Source: Mastigocoleus testarum BC008 (GTDB taxonomy: Bacteria; Cyanobacteriota; Cyanobacteriia; Cyanobacteriales; Nostocaceae). From it: 64,000 nt of DNA. Below, one piece after another: positions 1 through 8,343 of the stretch. Made by a program: the position numbers and the translations under genes. The stretch is taken from the NCBI RefSeq assembly GCF_001456025.1, contig NZ_LMTZ01000096.1:76191-140190 (forward strand). Reading direction: 5' to 3'. Position 1 is the stretch's first letter, and every line of letters begins with the position of its first letter. The notes below the pieces were generated by a model that ran no database searches, was not told where the DNA came from, and was given only the letters and a program-made list of their open reading frames with translations.

Positions 1-180
1 ATTGGTAATTGGTAATTGGTAATTGGTAATTGGTAATTGGTAATTGGTAATTGGTAATTGGTAATTGGTAATTGGTCTTTTTATTACTTATTACTTATTA
101 CTTATTAGTTTTTACTTATTACTTGTTACTTATTACTTATTACTCATTACTCATTACTCATTACTCATTACTCATTACCA
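1..180. repeat. Heptanucleotide short tandem repeats (STRR)
   Basis: Bases 1-76 are about eleven copies of the 7-mer ATTGGTA. After a short T-rich spacer the tract continues as degenerate TTACTTA heptamers and then CTCATTA heptamers to about 180. Period-7 repeats between genes are a known hallmark of heterocystous cyanobacteria. The array starts at the window edge, so its true length is unknown, and it stops a few bases before the stop codon of the next (minus-strand) gene. Confidence 0.9.
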
Positions 181-186
181 ACAAAA

Positions 187-1722
187 TTAACGGGGACGTC
201 CCAATGTCGTAATATACAAAACTACTTCATCGCCAGGAATACCTAAGACTTCATTGACCTGGTCGTCAAAGAAACCACCAATTCCACTCACACCCAAATT
301 CAGGTGGATTGCAGCTAAATTAAGTTTTTGTCCCAAATGACCTGCATCCATATGCAGATAGCGGTAAACGCGATCGCCATATAACGAAACAGCCGTTTTT
401 AGATCGGCAGTATGGAATAAAGCTACCGCAGCATCACGTCCTAAATTTTGTCCCAGACAAAGAAAATGTAATTCTCGACGGAAGTTTTTAAAGCGGATTT
501 GTCTTAATTCTTGTGCTTTTGGGGCGTAATAGTAGCACCCTGACTCCAATCCTTCCACACCAGAAACAGCAATAAATGTCTCTATTAAATTCAGGTCGCA
601 ATAATCGGGGGAAATATCTAAATTTTGAGCCGTATAATTTTGTGGCTGGTAAGTAAAATCTAGCAGAGCTTTAAGTTCGTCAAGTTTTAAATTATCACCA
701 CTGTAAGCACGGGTAGAACGACGCTTAAGAATAGTATTTTCCAAACCTGTAAGTTTTGTAGACCAATTGATAGGTTGTGTTGTAGCGGTAGAAATTTTTT
801 GACAGAAAGGAAAATTATATTTATCCTCCGAAGGATTTTCTTTTTTGACAAAAGATGAATCAGTTTTATCCGTTTTACTTTCTGGGATACAAGTAGCCTG
901 ATGAAAATAAGTTAATAATTCTCCATCAGGAATTTTAGGATAATCTGTTTCAGTTGCTGAGGACAGAGAAGTTTTGGATACCGGTAAATGTTGGTTGCTA
1001 TCGAGTAAATCTGCTAAGGGAATAACTGCAGTTGTACCTTCTTGACTCGTGTCGAGATACAGTATTTCGTTTACTGCTTCATCAGCAAATCCGGCAATTA
1101 GGTGTGGACGATAATCATTCATCGCACTTGCCAGTTCGATATTACCCAATAAATGTCCAGTATCGAGAAAGATTCGCCGATAAGCCCTATCTTCATAACG
1201 CCACGCCGAACGGTAGAAAACAGCAGTTACAATAATTGCAAGTTCGGTTTTTTCTAAAGCCTCATGCTGAAAACAAGCTTGTTGTAAAGATTGCCAAACA
1301 TCACTTTCCCAATAATGCATGAGGGAATGATTGCGAGATTGATAGTTATACAATCCGGGTGGTAATAATCGCGTTCCACGGGATACTAGATATACTTCTG
1401 CTGGATATAAACCTCCAGCACTGGGGGCAGCACGCAAGTATACAGCACTACCCATGGAAGGCATTCTGGCAGTTACTCCATAACTACAATGAAGTAACCG
1501 CGATAACCTCCGCCACCATAATTCATCAGGTCGATCCAACAACGCTTCTGGTTGTTCTTGAAGATAAGATTTCAGATCGAAAGACGAACCAATTTTGTAT
1601 TCTTTAAACGGTACTGGTTGTTTTGACCAGTCCAAACCTTGATTCTTTGCAGCTATAGTTTGCGGATCGTACTTTGTCCGCTCGTGATAATGCTGCGCAA
1701 TAGAAAGGCGTAATTCTGGCAT
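187..1722 (-). CDS. SagB/ThcOx-family nitroreductase-fold oxidoreductase (two domains)
   Basis: A 511-residue protein with two nitroreductase-like halves. The first (about residues 60-250) carries the SAGGLYPAEVYLV stretch typical of SagB/ThcOx proteins. The second (about 320-511) has RRSTR near its start and a GGFFDDQVNEVLG segment near its end, both typical FMN-binding/dimer elements. A linker rich in Ser, Thr and Lys joins them. Family members are FMN dehydrogenases; some oxidise azolines in peptide natural products, but no precursor peptide or YcaO gene is visible nearby, so the substrate is unknown. The ATG start has no clear Shine-Dalgarno sequence. Family assignment is firm, role is not. 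Confidence 0.85.
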   Translation of the reverse strand: MPELRLSIAQHYHERTKYDPQTIAAKNQGLDWSKQPVPFKEYKIGSSFDLKSYLQEQPEALLDRPDELWWRRLSRLLHCSYGVTARMPSMGSAVYLRAAPSAGGLYPAEVYLVSRGTRLLPPGLYNYQSRNHSLMHYWESDVWQSLQQACFQHEALEKTELAIIVTAVFYRSAWRYEDRAYRRIFLDTGHLLGNIELASAMNDYRPHLIAGFADEAVNEILYLDTSQEGTTAVIPLADLLDSNQHLPVSKTSLSSATETDYPKIPDGELLTYFHQATCIPESKTDKTDSSFVKKENPSEDKYNFPFCQKISTATTQPINWSTKLTGLENTILKRRSTRAYSGDNLKLDELKALLDFTYQPQNYTAQNLDISPDYCDLNLIETFIAVSGVEGLESGCYYYAPKAQELRQIRFKNFRRELHFLCLGQNLGRDAAVALFHTADLKTAVSLYGDRVYRYLHMDAGHLGQKLNLAAIHLNLGVSGIGGFFDDQVNEVLGIPGDEVVLYITTLGRPR

Positions 1723-2426
1723 AAGAGTTCAAATACGCGTCTGGTACATATCTTGGCATTCATTAGCCTTATCATTTCGTTAGAATTAGCACAAACTGCC
1801 AATAATGGTAGTGTATGATTCCCAAATGATATTTGCACTCAGCGTTAAAAAGTAGCATTTTAAATATAGATGGGCTTTCCTGTCATCTGCCAAAATTTTA
1901 GCTTGAATTTACAAATACACAAGTGCTTTGTATTTGTTAATACTCCACTTCTGAAAGTAGCATATAGGATTCATCGCACAAGTAACGTTAATAGGTCTTA
2001 GTATTTGAACTTTTGAGTTCTAACTGCTGAATTCTAACTGCTGAATTTGAATTATTTTTTTGAACTATTTTAAGGACAGTATCTTAAGAATAATAATTTA
2101 TTAGAGAATAGTATGTGCCTACTCTTTAAGTTATTGAACTTTTGGTGGGCGAAAAATCTTGTTGAAAACTGTTAAACAGTTAGTAGCACTGTAAGTTTGC
2201 AACAGATATGGAAACCCAATATTCACAGAAAATTTTTAGCACCCCCATTGTCATTGGTTTGAGTACAACATTTGTATCTGTACCGATACATCAGGGGTCT
2301 ATAAAAATCTAAATCTATAAACTCCTTAGTTCTTCGTAAATCTCAATGTTATTACCTAACGTTGACGATTTTCTAGATACAAATAAGCCTAATTTCAGCA
2401 ACATAGCCTAAATAATAACGAGTTTG
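1723..2426. other. Intergenic region, 0.7 kb
   Basis: AT-rich stretch between a minus-strand and a plus-strand gene, so it should hold two divergent promoters. The only structure I see is a perfect 14-bp tandem repeat (TTCTAACTGCTGAA twice, 2018-2045). No RNA gene or convincing small ORF was recognised. Confidence 0.5.
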
Positions 2427-3029
2427 ATGCGTAGTATTAAATCTTACCGCGAAATCTTGTATCACCCCTTGCTCCTTGATTGGGGTTGGTTTCTTGCTTT
2501 TTTTCTAATGTGTGTTTTTAATGGTTGGTTATTAAGAGTAGCCGAAGCAGGGTGGTATTTACTAGCTTTGTTTGTTGTCTTTCCTTTATTCTTTACGTTT
2601 GGTCTTGTTTTCAAGAATAATCTGACACTAATAACTTCTCTCATCCTTCCCCGTCTACTTCTCGCAGTAACTCTTTGCTTTTTTGTTAAATTCTCTGATG
2701 TTCAATTTTCAGGAGTGACACCTTTTACGAGCGCACTTTTTTGTATAAATCTCATTTTTTTTGGCTTCGTAGTATACTTTGTAGCACGAACAAGAGGGAT
2801 CCTAGTTCCTGCGGTAATAGTCACGTTAGCAATATTCCTATGGATTTCAATTGGTTGGGAAGTGGTCTTTGACTTAGTGTGGTATTGCAATTTTATGATT
2901 ACCGTTAACAAAGCAGGAAGAAAGCTACGCCAAACTTTTGATAGCTTTTTCGCTGCAATGATAGCTCTTACAGGAAGTGCTGGATTGGGAATATCTCTGG
3001 GTTGGATTGCAGCGAATTTTAAGCTATAG
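2427..3029 (+). CDS. Multi-pass membrane protein of unknown function
   Basis: About 200 residues and almost entirely hydrophobic, with roughly five to six membrane segments (for example about residues 19-36, 42-60, 66-86, 98-121, 127-150 and 178-197). Lys and Arg lie in the loops. I do not recognise a family; it could be a small permease-like or CAAX-protease-like membrane protein, but I see no catalytic motif. A TTG lies directly before the ATG; I use the ATG. ilvC follows about 90 bp later on the same strand, but nothing ties them functionally. Confidence 0.65.
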   Translation: MRSIKSYREILYHPLLLDWGWFLAFFLMCVFNGWLLRVAEAGWYLLALFVVFPLFFTFGLVFKNNLTLITSLILPRLLLAVTLCFFVKFSDVQFSGVTPFTSALFCINLIFFGFVVYFVARTRGILVPAVIVTLAIFLWISIGWEVVFDLVWYCNFMITVNKAGRKLRQTFDSFFAAMIALTGSAGLGISLGWIAANFKL

Positions 3030-3120
3030 AGTTTTTACAATTATCGGTTAAGACCTGATTTTGCGGTAGAATCATACCCTTGCAATGATATCAGGATGCT
3101 TGCTGACAGGAGAAGCTTCT

Positions 3121-4116
3121 ATGGCTCGGATGTATTACGATGAAGATGGAAATTTAGACCTTTTAGCTGAAAAAACTATTGCCATCATTGGTTTTGGCTC
3201 TCAAGGTCACGCTCATGCTCTCAATCTCAAAGATAGTGGCATGAATGTCATTGTGGGGCTTTATCCTGGGAGTAAGTCGGCGAAAAAAGCAGAATCTGCA
3301 GGTTTAACCGTCAAAAATGTGGCAGATGCTGCAGCTGCTGCTGATTTTATTATGATTCTTTTGCCAGATGAGGTACAAAAAACTGTTTACCAACAGGAAA
3401 TTGCACCCCATTTAAAAGAAGGAAATATCATCGCTTTTGCTCACGGTTTTAATATCCATTTTGGTCAGGTGGTTCCACCGGATAATGTTGATGTGGTGAT
3501 GGTTGCGCCTAAAGGTCCCGGTCACTTAGTTCGTAGAACTTACGAGCAAGGACAGGGAGTTCCATGTTTATTTGCAGTTTATCAGAATGCTAGCGGACAA
3601 GCACGCGATCGCGCGATGGCTTATGCGAAGGGTATTGGTGGTACTCGCGCAGGTATTCTAGAAACTACTTTCCGTGAAGAAACCGAAACAGATTTATTTG
3701 GCGAACAGGCTGTTCTTTGCGGTGGTTTGAGTGCTTTAATTAAAGCCGGATTTGAAACTTTAGTAGAAGCAGGCTATCAACCAGAATTAGCTTACTTCGA
3801 ATGTTTGCACGAAGTAAAACTAATTGTTGATTTGGTCGTTGAAGGTGGATTGGCGCAAATGCGTGATAGTATCTCCAATACGGCTGAATACGGGGATTAT
3901 ACTCGCGGACCTCGCATTGTGAATGACCAAACAAAAGCCGAAATGCGGAAAATTCTCTCAGAAATTCAATCCGGTCAATTTGCACGAGAATTTGTGTTGG
4001 AAAATCAATCTGGTAAACCTGGATTTATCTCTATGCGTCGTCAGGAAGCGGAACACCCAGTTGAAGAGGTGGGTAAAGATTTGCGGGCGATGTTTAGCTG
4101 GTTGAAAAAAATGTAG
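3121..4116 (+). CDS. ilvC: Ketol-acid reductoisomerase, class I
   Basis: Catalyses the NADPH- and Mg-dependent isomeroreduction of acetolactate and acetohydroxybutyrate in valine, leucine and isoleucine synthesis. The N-terminal Rossmann domain shows GFGSQGHAHALNL. The C-terminal helical domain carries metal-binding acidic residues (DLFGEQAVLCGG and the ECLHE segment). The 331-residue length is usual for class I enzymes. I placed the start at the ATG of MARMYYDED because AGGAG lies 8 bases upstream; an upstream in-frame ATG would add 12 unconserved residues. It appears monocistronic, with a terminator-like hairpin at 4184-4209. Confidence 0.97.
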   Translation: MARMYYDEDGNLDLLAEKTIAIIGFGSQGHAHALNLKDSGMNVIVGLYPGSKSAKKAESAGLTVKNVADAAAAADFIMILLPDEVQKTVYQQEIAPHLKEGNIIAFAHGFNIHFGQVVPPDNVDVVMVAPKGPGHLVRRTYEQGQGVPCLFAVYQNASGQARDRAMAYAKGIGGTRAGILETTFREETETDLFGEQAVLCGGLSALIKAGFETLVEAGYQPELAYFECLHEVKLIVDLVVEGGLAQMRDSISNTAEYGDYTRGPRIVNDQTKAEMRKILSEIQSGQFAREFVLENQSGKPGFISMRRQEAEHPVEEVGKDLRAMFSWLKKM

Positions 4117-4183
4117 AATTTTACCTCCACATCCAATTCGAGAATATCGATAAATAACTAAATTATCCAATTAATTTGATTTT

Positions 4184-4216
4184 GGTAGGAGTATCATATC
4201 GCTCCTACCTTTGGAT
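4184..4216 (+). terminator. Terminator-like hairpin after ilvC
   Basis: GGTAGGAG (4184-4191) and CTCCTACC (4202-4209) form a perfect 8-bp stem, followed shortly by a T-rich stretch. It lies between convergent ilvC and the small minus-strand gene, so it may serve both. Confidence 0.6.
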
Positions 4217-4221
4217 ATTTT

Positions 4222-4449
4222 TTAGTTTGTGCTTGTATCTTTTTCTAGTTTCTCCAAAGCTTTCCTGGTACGTTCGTGGGGTTTTTGTTTCGGTTGCCAA
4301 GCTGGGAATAAACCAATAGTAAATTTGTTTATAGTTGTCCGAGTATTGTAGCTAGCAGTTTTTAAGGGTTCTGGTAAAACTGAATCGCCGAGAGCAGTAA
4401 ATAATAAAAAAGCTAACATTAATAGGAAAATACTGGGTTTTATATTCAT
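4222..4449 (-). CDS. Small exported or membrane-anchored hypothetical protein
   Basis: A 75-residue protein. The first ~20 residues form a hydrophobic signal or anchor segment (IFLLMLAFLLFTALG); the rest is polar with a Lys/Glu-rich C-terminus. I do not recognise a family. Support for it being real: a signal-like N-terminus followed by a sensible soluble composition, and convergent placement against ilvC with a shared hairpin. It could be a chance ORF. Confidence 0.5.
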   Translation of the reverse strand: MNIKPSIFLLMLAFLLFTALGDSVLPEPLKTASYNTRTTINKFTIGLFPAWQPKQKPHERTRKALEKLEKDTSTN

Positions 4450-4460
4450 TTTTTATGTTT

Positions 4461-4511
4461 TATTTTTGATTTAAAGTTATTTTTGATTTAAAGTTATTTT
4501 TGATTTAAATT
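4461..4511. repeat. 17-bp tandem repeat, three copies
   Basis: TATTTTTGATTTAAAGT is repeated head to tail at 4461-4477 and 4478-4494, with a third, slightly changed copy at 4495-4511. It sits just upstream of the minus-strand small gene, inside a 333-bp gap (4450-4782) that otherwise shows nothing recognisable. Confidence 0.85.
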
Positions 4512-4782
4512 TATTTTGGTTTTAGGTTACCCAGGTTATTTGAAAATATGTCGTTTTCGGAAATATAAACTTTTTTAGCTTGGTGGTATGCAGAAAGTGA
4601 AGCAAATCAAAACATAACAATTGGCTGTATTTTTAGACTACGCCCCCGAAAAATAATATATTTGTGAAAATTTGGATTAAAAAAAGGCAATTCACCATAG
4701 GTGTTCAGTTTAAGAAAATGAGAATACCTATTTAGAATAAGCCTTTCCAATTCAACTTGATTCACAAGCTGTTTTTCACTAA

Positions 4783-5094
4783 CTATTGCTCAAACTCTGA
4801 AATGATAGCTCCGTGACACAAAGAGATTGCAGATGTAAGCATCATGTCCACCCAGTCTTTAGCTTGTGGATCAGCCATTATCACCTTAGCTGCTTTCTGA
4901 GCTTCTTCCAAAGAATTCCACCAAACCAGATCGACCCACTCTAAGTCTTCAGACTTTACAGTTGTACGTTTGATATATCCAGGCTGCTGTTTAATTACCA
5001 TTTCATGCACCTTTTTGTCTTCAACTAAAAAGTCTGCATCTGCAATTCCATTTCTTAATTTAAACTTAGCTATTTCTACAACCTTTGTACTCAT
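4783..5094 (-). CDS. Dimeric alpha/beta-barrel (ABM-like) protein
   Basis: 103 residues from the start I prefer (MSTKVVEIAKFKL). An upstream in-frame ATG would add 22 residues that run into the divergent promoter and look non-conserved. The pattern (strand VVEIAKFKL, then QQPGYIKRTTVKS, then EWVDLVWWNSLEEAQKAAKVI) is that of small ferredoxin-fold proteins of the antibiotic biosynthesis monooxygenase / dimeric alpha-beta barrel superfamily. No catalytic residues can be assigned. It is divergent from an HxlR regulator, a common arrangement for a regulator and its target, so it may be induced by a thiol-reactive or quinone-like signal (inference). Confidence 0.75.
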   Translation of the reverse strand: MSTKVVEIAKFKLRNGIADADFLVEDKKVHEMVIKQQPGYIKRTTVKSEDLEWVDLVWWNSLEEAQKAAKVIMADPQAKDWVDMMLTSAISLCHGAIISEFEQ

Positions 5095-5156
5095 AAAATT
5101 AGTTTTTTCATTTGTAGCTAAGTGAATTCTTGTCTTTACAACACTTATTGTCAAGT

Positions 5157-5185
5157 ACATACTTATTAGTATGTTACTATAGTAA
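5157..5185. promoter_or_regulatory. Candidate operator dyads in HxlR divergon
   Basis: Between the divergent genes lie ACATAC-N6-GTATGT (5157-5174) and, sharing one base, the perfect palindrome TTACTATAGTAA (5174-5185). HxlR/YodB-type regulators bind TACTAT..ATAGTA-like dyads, so the second is a plausible operator for autoregulation and for the ABM-like gene. No binding evidence is available. Confidence 0.55.
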
Positions 5186-5201
5186 AAGTAAGTATCGTAA
5201 T

Positions 5202-5540
5202 ATGTTTACCGTAGCTAGTAAAGAGTATGGGTGTCCCTTGCAGCTTGCCCTGGATACTATTTCTGGTAAATGGAAAGGAATTATAATTTGGTTTCTTTTG
5301 GAGAATGAAGCTTTAAGATTTGGCGAGATTAAAAGAAAGGTGAATGAGAATTCAGTAAAGAGTATCTCTGAAAAAATGTTAATTCAGTCTTTAAAAGAAT
5401 TAGAGCAAGCAGAAATAATCTCGCGCGAAGTATATAATGTTGTTCCTCCAAAGGTAGAGTATTCTCTTACTGAGAGAGGTAAAAAGTTAAAGAATGTAAT
5501 TGCCGAGCTAGAGAAGTTTGGTGCTCTGTATAGTAAATGA
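5202..5540 (+). CDS. HxlR/DUF24-family transcriptional regulator
   Basis: A 112-residue winged-helix protein with the HxlR core: GCPLQLALDTISGKWKG, then the recognition region SVKSISEKMLIQSLKELEQAEII, and the wing VEYSLTERGKKL. Cys11, just before the first helix, matches the redox-sensing cysteine of YodB/HypR-type regulators. I start at MFTVASKEYGCP; the ORF is open upstream, but those residues overlap the divergent operator region. The likely target is the divergent ABM-like gene and itself. Confidence 0.88.
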   Translation: MFTVASKEYGCPLQLALDTISGKWKGIIIWFLLENEALRFGEIKRKVNENSVKSISEKMLIQSLKELEQAEIISREVYNVVPPKVEYSLTERGKKLKNVIAELEKFGALYSK

Positions 5541-5685
5541 TTTTTACCTCCCTTTCCACTTATTTTTAACCCGGAAAGCTAGCTTATTAGTTAACTACAG
5601 TTGGTACTGATTTCGGTTGTCTTCGTAAACCAAGATTGCCATTTTTTTGGCACTCACTAGCAGTAAGTATAAAATAAAACTTGCA

Positions 5686-6513
5686 ATGTCACTGCGAAAA
5701 CACATGCTCAAGTTATTAACTATTTTGCTCTTCCTTTTACCTTTTGGTTTAAGTAACCCGGTCAAAGCACAATCGCAGAACACAAAACTTTTACCATTTT
5801 TCGATAATGTCAATAACCCTGTTCCCGTAGGCTTTCCTCGGGGACAAAATTTAGATATTTCCCCTCCTGCACCCAAGCTAAATTCCTTCGACCTAGCGGT
5901 ACTCAGAACCTGTGGAGCAATTGGAACACGAGTCAAACCCGAACGCTTTAAACAACTTTTATCTCAGTACCCAGATGTAGTAGAAAAACTCCAGCAAGTA
6001 ACTGATGGTGAGTTACGTCCGGGTCGCCGTAGTCAATCGGAGTTTATCAATGACCTCACCGATATTTGGTTTAAACGTAAAGGTTTTGAACATATATTTT
6101 GTGGCGAAATTTATAACCAAAATGATATTGGTGGCTTGCATTTTTACGGTAGATATTTGCAACTGCAACAAGAAGGAATCGGTGGAAGATTGCCAAAAAA
6201 TACTCGAAGACAGGAAGTTGTTCCAGGTATAATTTACACAATGGGTGTGGTAATTAAGCAAAAAGATCGCACTATCACAGATGTAATAAAAGGTTACGGC
6301 TATTTGAGTAACGCCTTAGAAATTCTTTTGGACGTAACCCAAATTCATAAACTTCAGGGAAAATCTGAAGGTGCGTGTATTTACGAGGTTCGAGACCGCA
6401 ATACGGGACAAACCTTTCCAGCTGTATTTGTTAGAAGAGAACAAGCAATAATTACTTTTTATCCAGATGCGACTCCCAAAGGAAGACAATGTAAAACAAA
6501 CAGCAAAATATGA
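5686..6513 (+). CDS. Secreted EndoU-like nuclease-domain protein
   Basis: About 275 residues. A signal peptide (hydrophobic LLTILLFLLPFGL, cleavage near VKA/QSQ) predicts export. The C-terminal half has GGLHFYGRYLQLQ, whose His fits the first catalytic His of bacterial EndoU domains, followed by a conserved-looking VTQI region and a closing VRREQAIITFYPDA. EndoU domains are RNases, often toxins, but cyanobacterial stand-alone versions have no proven function. The start is uncertain: TTG at 5647, ATG at 5686 or ATG at 5704; the latter two both keep the signal peptide. The stop overlaps the start of the next gene. Confidence 0.65.
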   Translation: MSLRKHMLKLLTILLFLLPFGLSNPVKAQSQNTKLLPFFDNVNNPVPVGFPRGQNLDISPPAPKLNSFDLAVLRTCGAIGTRVKPERFKQLLSQYPDVVEKLQQVTDGELRPGRRSQSEFINDLTDIWFKRKGFEHIFCGEIYNQNDIGGLHFYGRYLQLQQEGIGGRLPKNTRRQEVVPGIIYTMGVVIKQKDRTITDVIKGYGYLSNALEILLDVTQIHKLQGKSEGACIYEVRDRNTGQTFPAVFVRREQAIITFYPDATPKGRQCKTNSKI

Positions 6514-7064
6514 TCCTAGAGACAGAAAGACTGCTGCTGCGTGAATTTGTAAAAAGTGATATTCAAGAAGTTTTAACTTATCAATCTGACCCGTTATATC
6601 TACGTTACTATCCTTGGGTACAGCGTACAGAAAAGGATGTTCGTGATTTTATTGAGACATTTATTATTCAACAAAGTCATCAACCAAGAACTAAGTTTCA
6701 GCTAGCTATTATTCTCAAAACAGAAAATCGACTTATAGGTAACTGCGGTATTCGGATTAATGATATTCAACAAAAAGAAGCAAATATTGGTTATGAATTA
6801 AATAGCCAATACTGGAGAAATGGTTATGCGACTGAAGCTGCAAAAACTATTTTGCAATTTGGTTTTCAAGAATTACAAATGCACAGAATTTGGTCTTGGT
6901 GTGTTGCTGAAAATACAGCTTCAGCAAGAGTATTAGAAAAAATTGGTATGTGTAGAGAAGGACATCTACGAGAAAAAGAATTTATCAAGGGTAGGTGGTA
7001 CGACCAGTTTATTTATGCAATTCTTTACCATGAATGGATCTCACAATTCGATGTTACAAAATAG
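6510..7064 (+). CDS. GNAT N-acetyltransferase, RimJ/RimL type
   Basis: A 184-residue GNAT protein. ILETERLLLREF opens the fold, YWRNGYATEAAKTIL is the acetyl-CoA pyrophosphate-binding motif A, and ENTASARVLEKIGM is the usual motif B region of RimJ/RimL-like enzymes. It would acetylate an amino group of a protein N-terminus or small molecule; the substrate is unknown. Its ATG overlaps the TGA of the EndoU-like gene (ATGA), so the two are probably translationally coupled although one product is exported and the other cytosolic. Confidence 0.88.
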   Translation: MILETERLLLREFVKSDIQEVLTYQSDPLYLRYYPWVQRTEKDVRDFIETFIIQQSHQPRTKFQLAIILKTENRLIGNCGIRINDIQQKEANIGYELNSQYWRNGYATEAAKTILQFGFQELQMHRIWSWCVAENTASARVLEKIGMCREGHLREKEFIKGRWYDQFIYAILYHEWISQFDVTK

Positions 7065-7209
7065 TGAGAGGGGAAACCTAAAGCAAAACTTCTCACCTCT
7101 CCAGTTAGGATTTTAATAACATCTGCAAGAATAAGAAATTTGATTACCAATGACTTGTGATTATGAACTGAGATTCTTCAATTGATGTTGAGAAATGAAA
7201 ATAACAAAT

Positions 7210-8082
7210 CTAAGTTCTGTTCAAGCTTATACTTGCAATTAGCTCCTGAAATTCTTTACTTGCTTCAATAGCATCAAAATCTGAATCTGTTTGAGCAAAA
7301 CTCAGAAATTGTGCAGGACTAATGTGAAGAGCTCGCTCTAAATAATCAAGTGCTAAATATTTTTTACCTTGCAACGCCGCACAGCAAGCACAGTTATACC
7401 AAGCATATTCATCTTCTGGATTCAGTTTTACTGCTTTTTGGTAACTTGCGATCGCGTCTTGATAACGTTGGAGAAATCTAAAGATATCTCCCTGCTTATA
7501 ATGACTCCAAAAATCATCCGGACGAATTTCTAAAGCGCGATCATAACTGACTATTGCTTGATCATATCGACCCAATTTTCTCAAAGCATCACCACGTCGA
7601 AACCATCCCCAATAATCATTGCTGTAGCTAGATAAAGCTCTGTTGTAACTGGCGATCGCTTGTTCGTATTTACCTAAATGTCTTAAAGCATCCCCAAGGC
7701 GAAAACAAGCCCAATAGTCATGTTTACGAATAGTGAGGGCGTTCTCAAATGCTGAAATTGCTCGTTCAAATTCGTCTAAATCTTCCAAGAAGATACAACC
7801 TTGATTGTATCGACTCCAATAATCATAAGGACGCAATTCTAAAGCATTCTGAAAACTAGTAATTGCTTCGTCGTAATATCCTAATTCCCGCAAAGCGCTA
7901 CCTCGGTCGTACCATAACCAATACTCATCAACGCCATTGGCTACGGCTTGATTGTAGCAAACTACTGCTTCTTCATAAAATCCTTCCCGCTCCAGATTTT
8001 TACCTTCTTGATACCAAGAATAACGATCTTGATCGATTTTAGGTAAACTACCTTCCATATTAACAGGACTAGCTTCAACCAT
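7210..8082 (-). CDS. Tetratricopeptide repeat protein
   Basis: About 290 residues with six to seven TPRs, each near 34 residues, with the recurring pattern YDEAI..Y..AL.L.P.DYW..Y..G. The strong W/Y preference (DYWGWFRRGDAL) is typical of cyanobacterial TPR proteins. No signal peptide or other domain. TPR proteins are scaffolds; the partner is unknown. Start: ATG at 8082 has AGGGG 8 bases upstream; the codon two before it is TTG. Upstream flank is a promoter-sized gap. Confidence 0.88.
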   Translation of the reverse strand: MVEASPVNMEGSLPKIDQDRYSWYQEGKNLEREGFYEEAVVCYNQAVANGVDEYWLWYDRGSALRELGYYDEAITSFQNALELRPYDYWSRYNQGCIFLEDLDEFERAISAFENALTIRKHDYWACFRLGDALRHLGKYEQAIASYNRALSSYSNDYWGWFRRGDALRKLGRYDQAIVSYDRALEIRPDDFWSHYKQGDIFRFLQRYQDAIASYQKAVKLNPEDEYAWYNCACCAALQGKKYLALDYLERALHISPAQFLSFAQTDSDFDAIEASKEFQELIASISLNRT

Positions 8083-8343
8083 ATTCAATTCCCCTAAATA
8101 GTTATCCTCGCTACAAAAAAGTATATTCTTTTTTTGTTTGAACGACAGTCAGAGATAATTTTAGGATGCATCACATCACAGAAAGACCCCTGTTGTCCTA
8201 CTTAAAAAGGAATTATTAACCTCTGAAATTATACGAGATAAGGCTTCTCTTGCTTAGATATATTTCCTAATCAGCTTAGAAGCCCTATTCCCTCAGATAA
8301 AATATGGGACTTAAACAAGCCGGGAAGTAATTAAAAATAATTA

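Noticed and set aside
1..180. Repeat array that might suggest a CRISPR
   Set aside because: Units are 7 bp with no unique spacers; these are heptamer short tandem repeats.
5650..5672. Possible CIRCE half-site (TTGGCACTC)
   Set aside because: No matching GAGTGCTAA at the required 9-bp spacing; not near a chaperone gene.
5595..5936. Minus-strand open frame across the start of the EndoU-like gene
   Set aside because: Antisense shadow; the plus-strand frame has a signal peptide and a domain.
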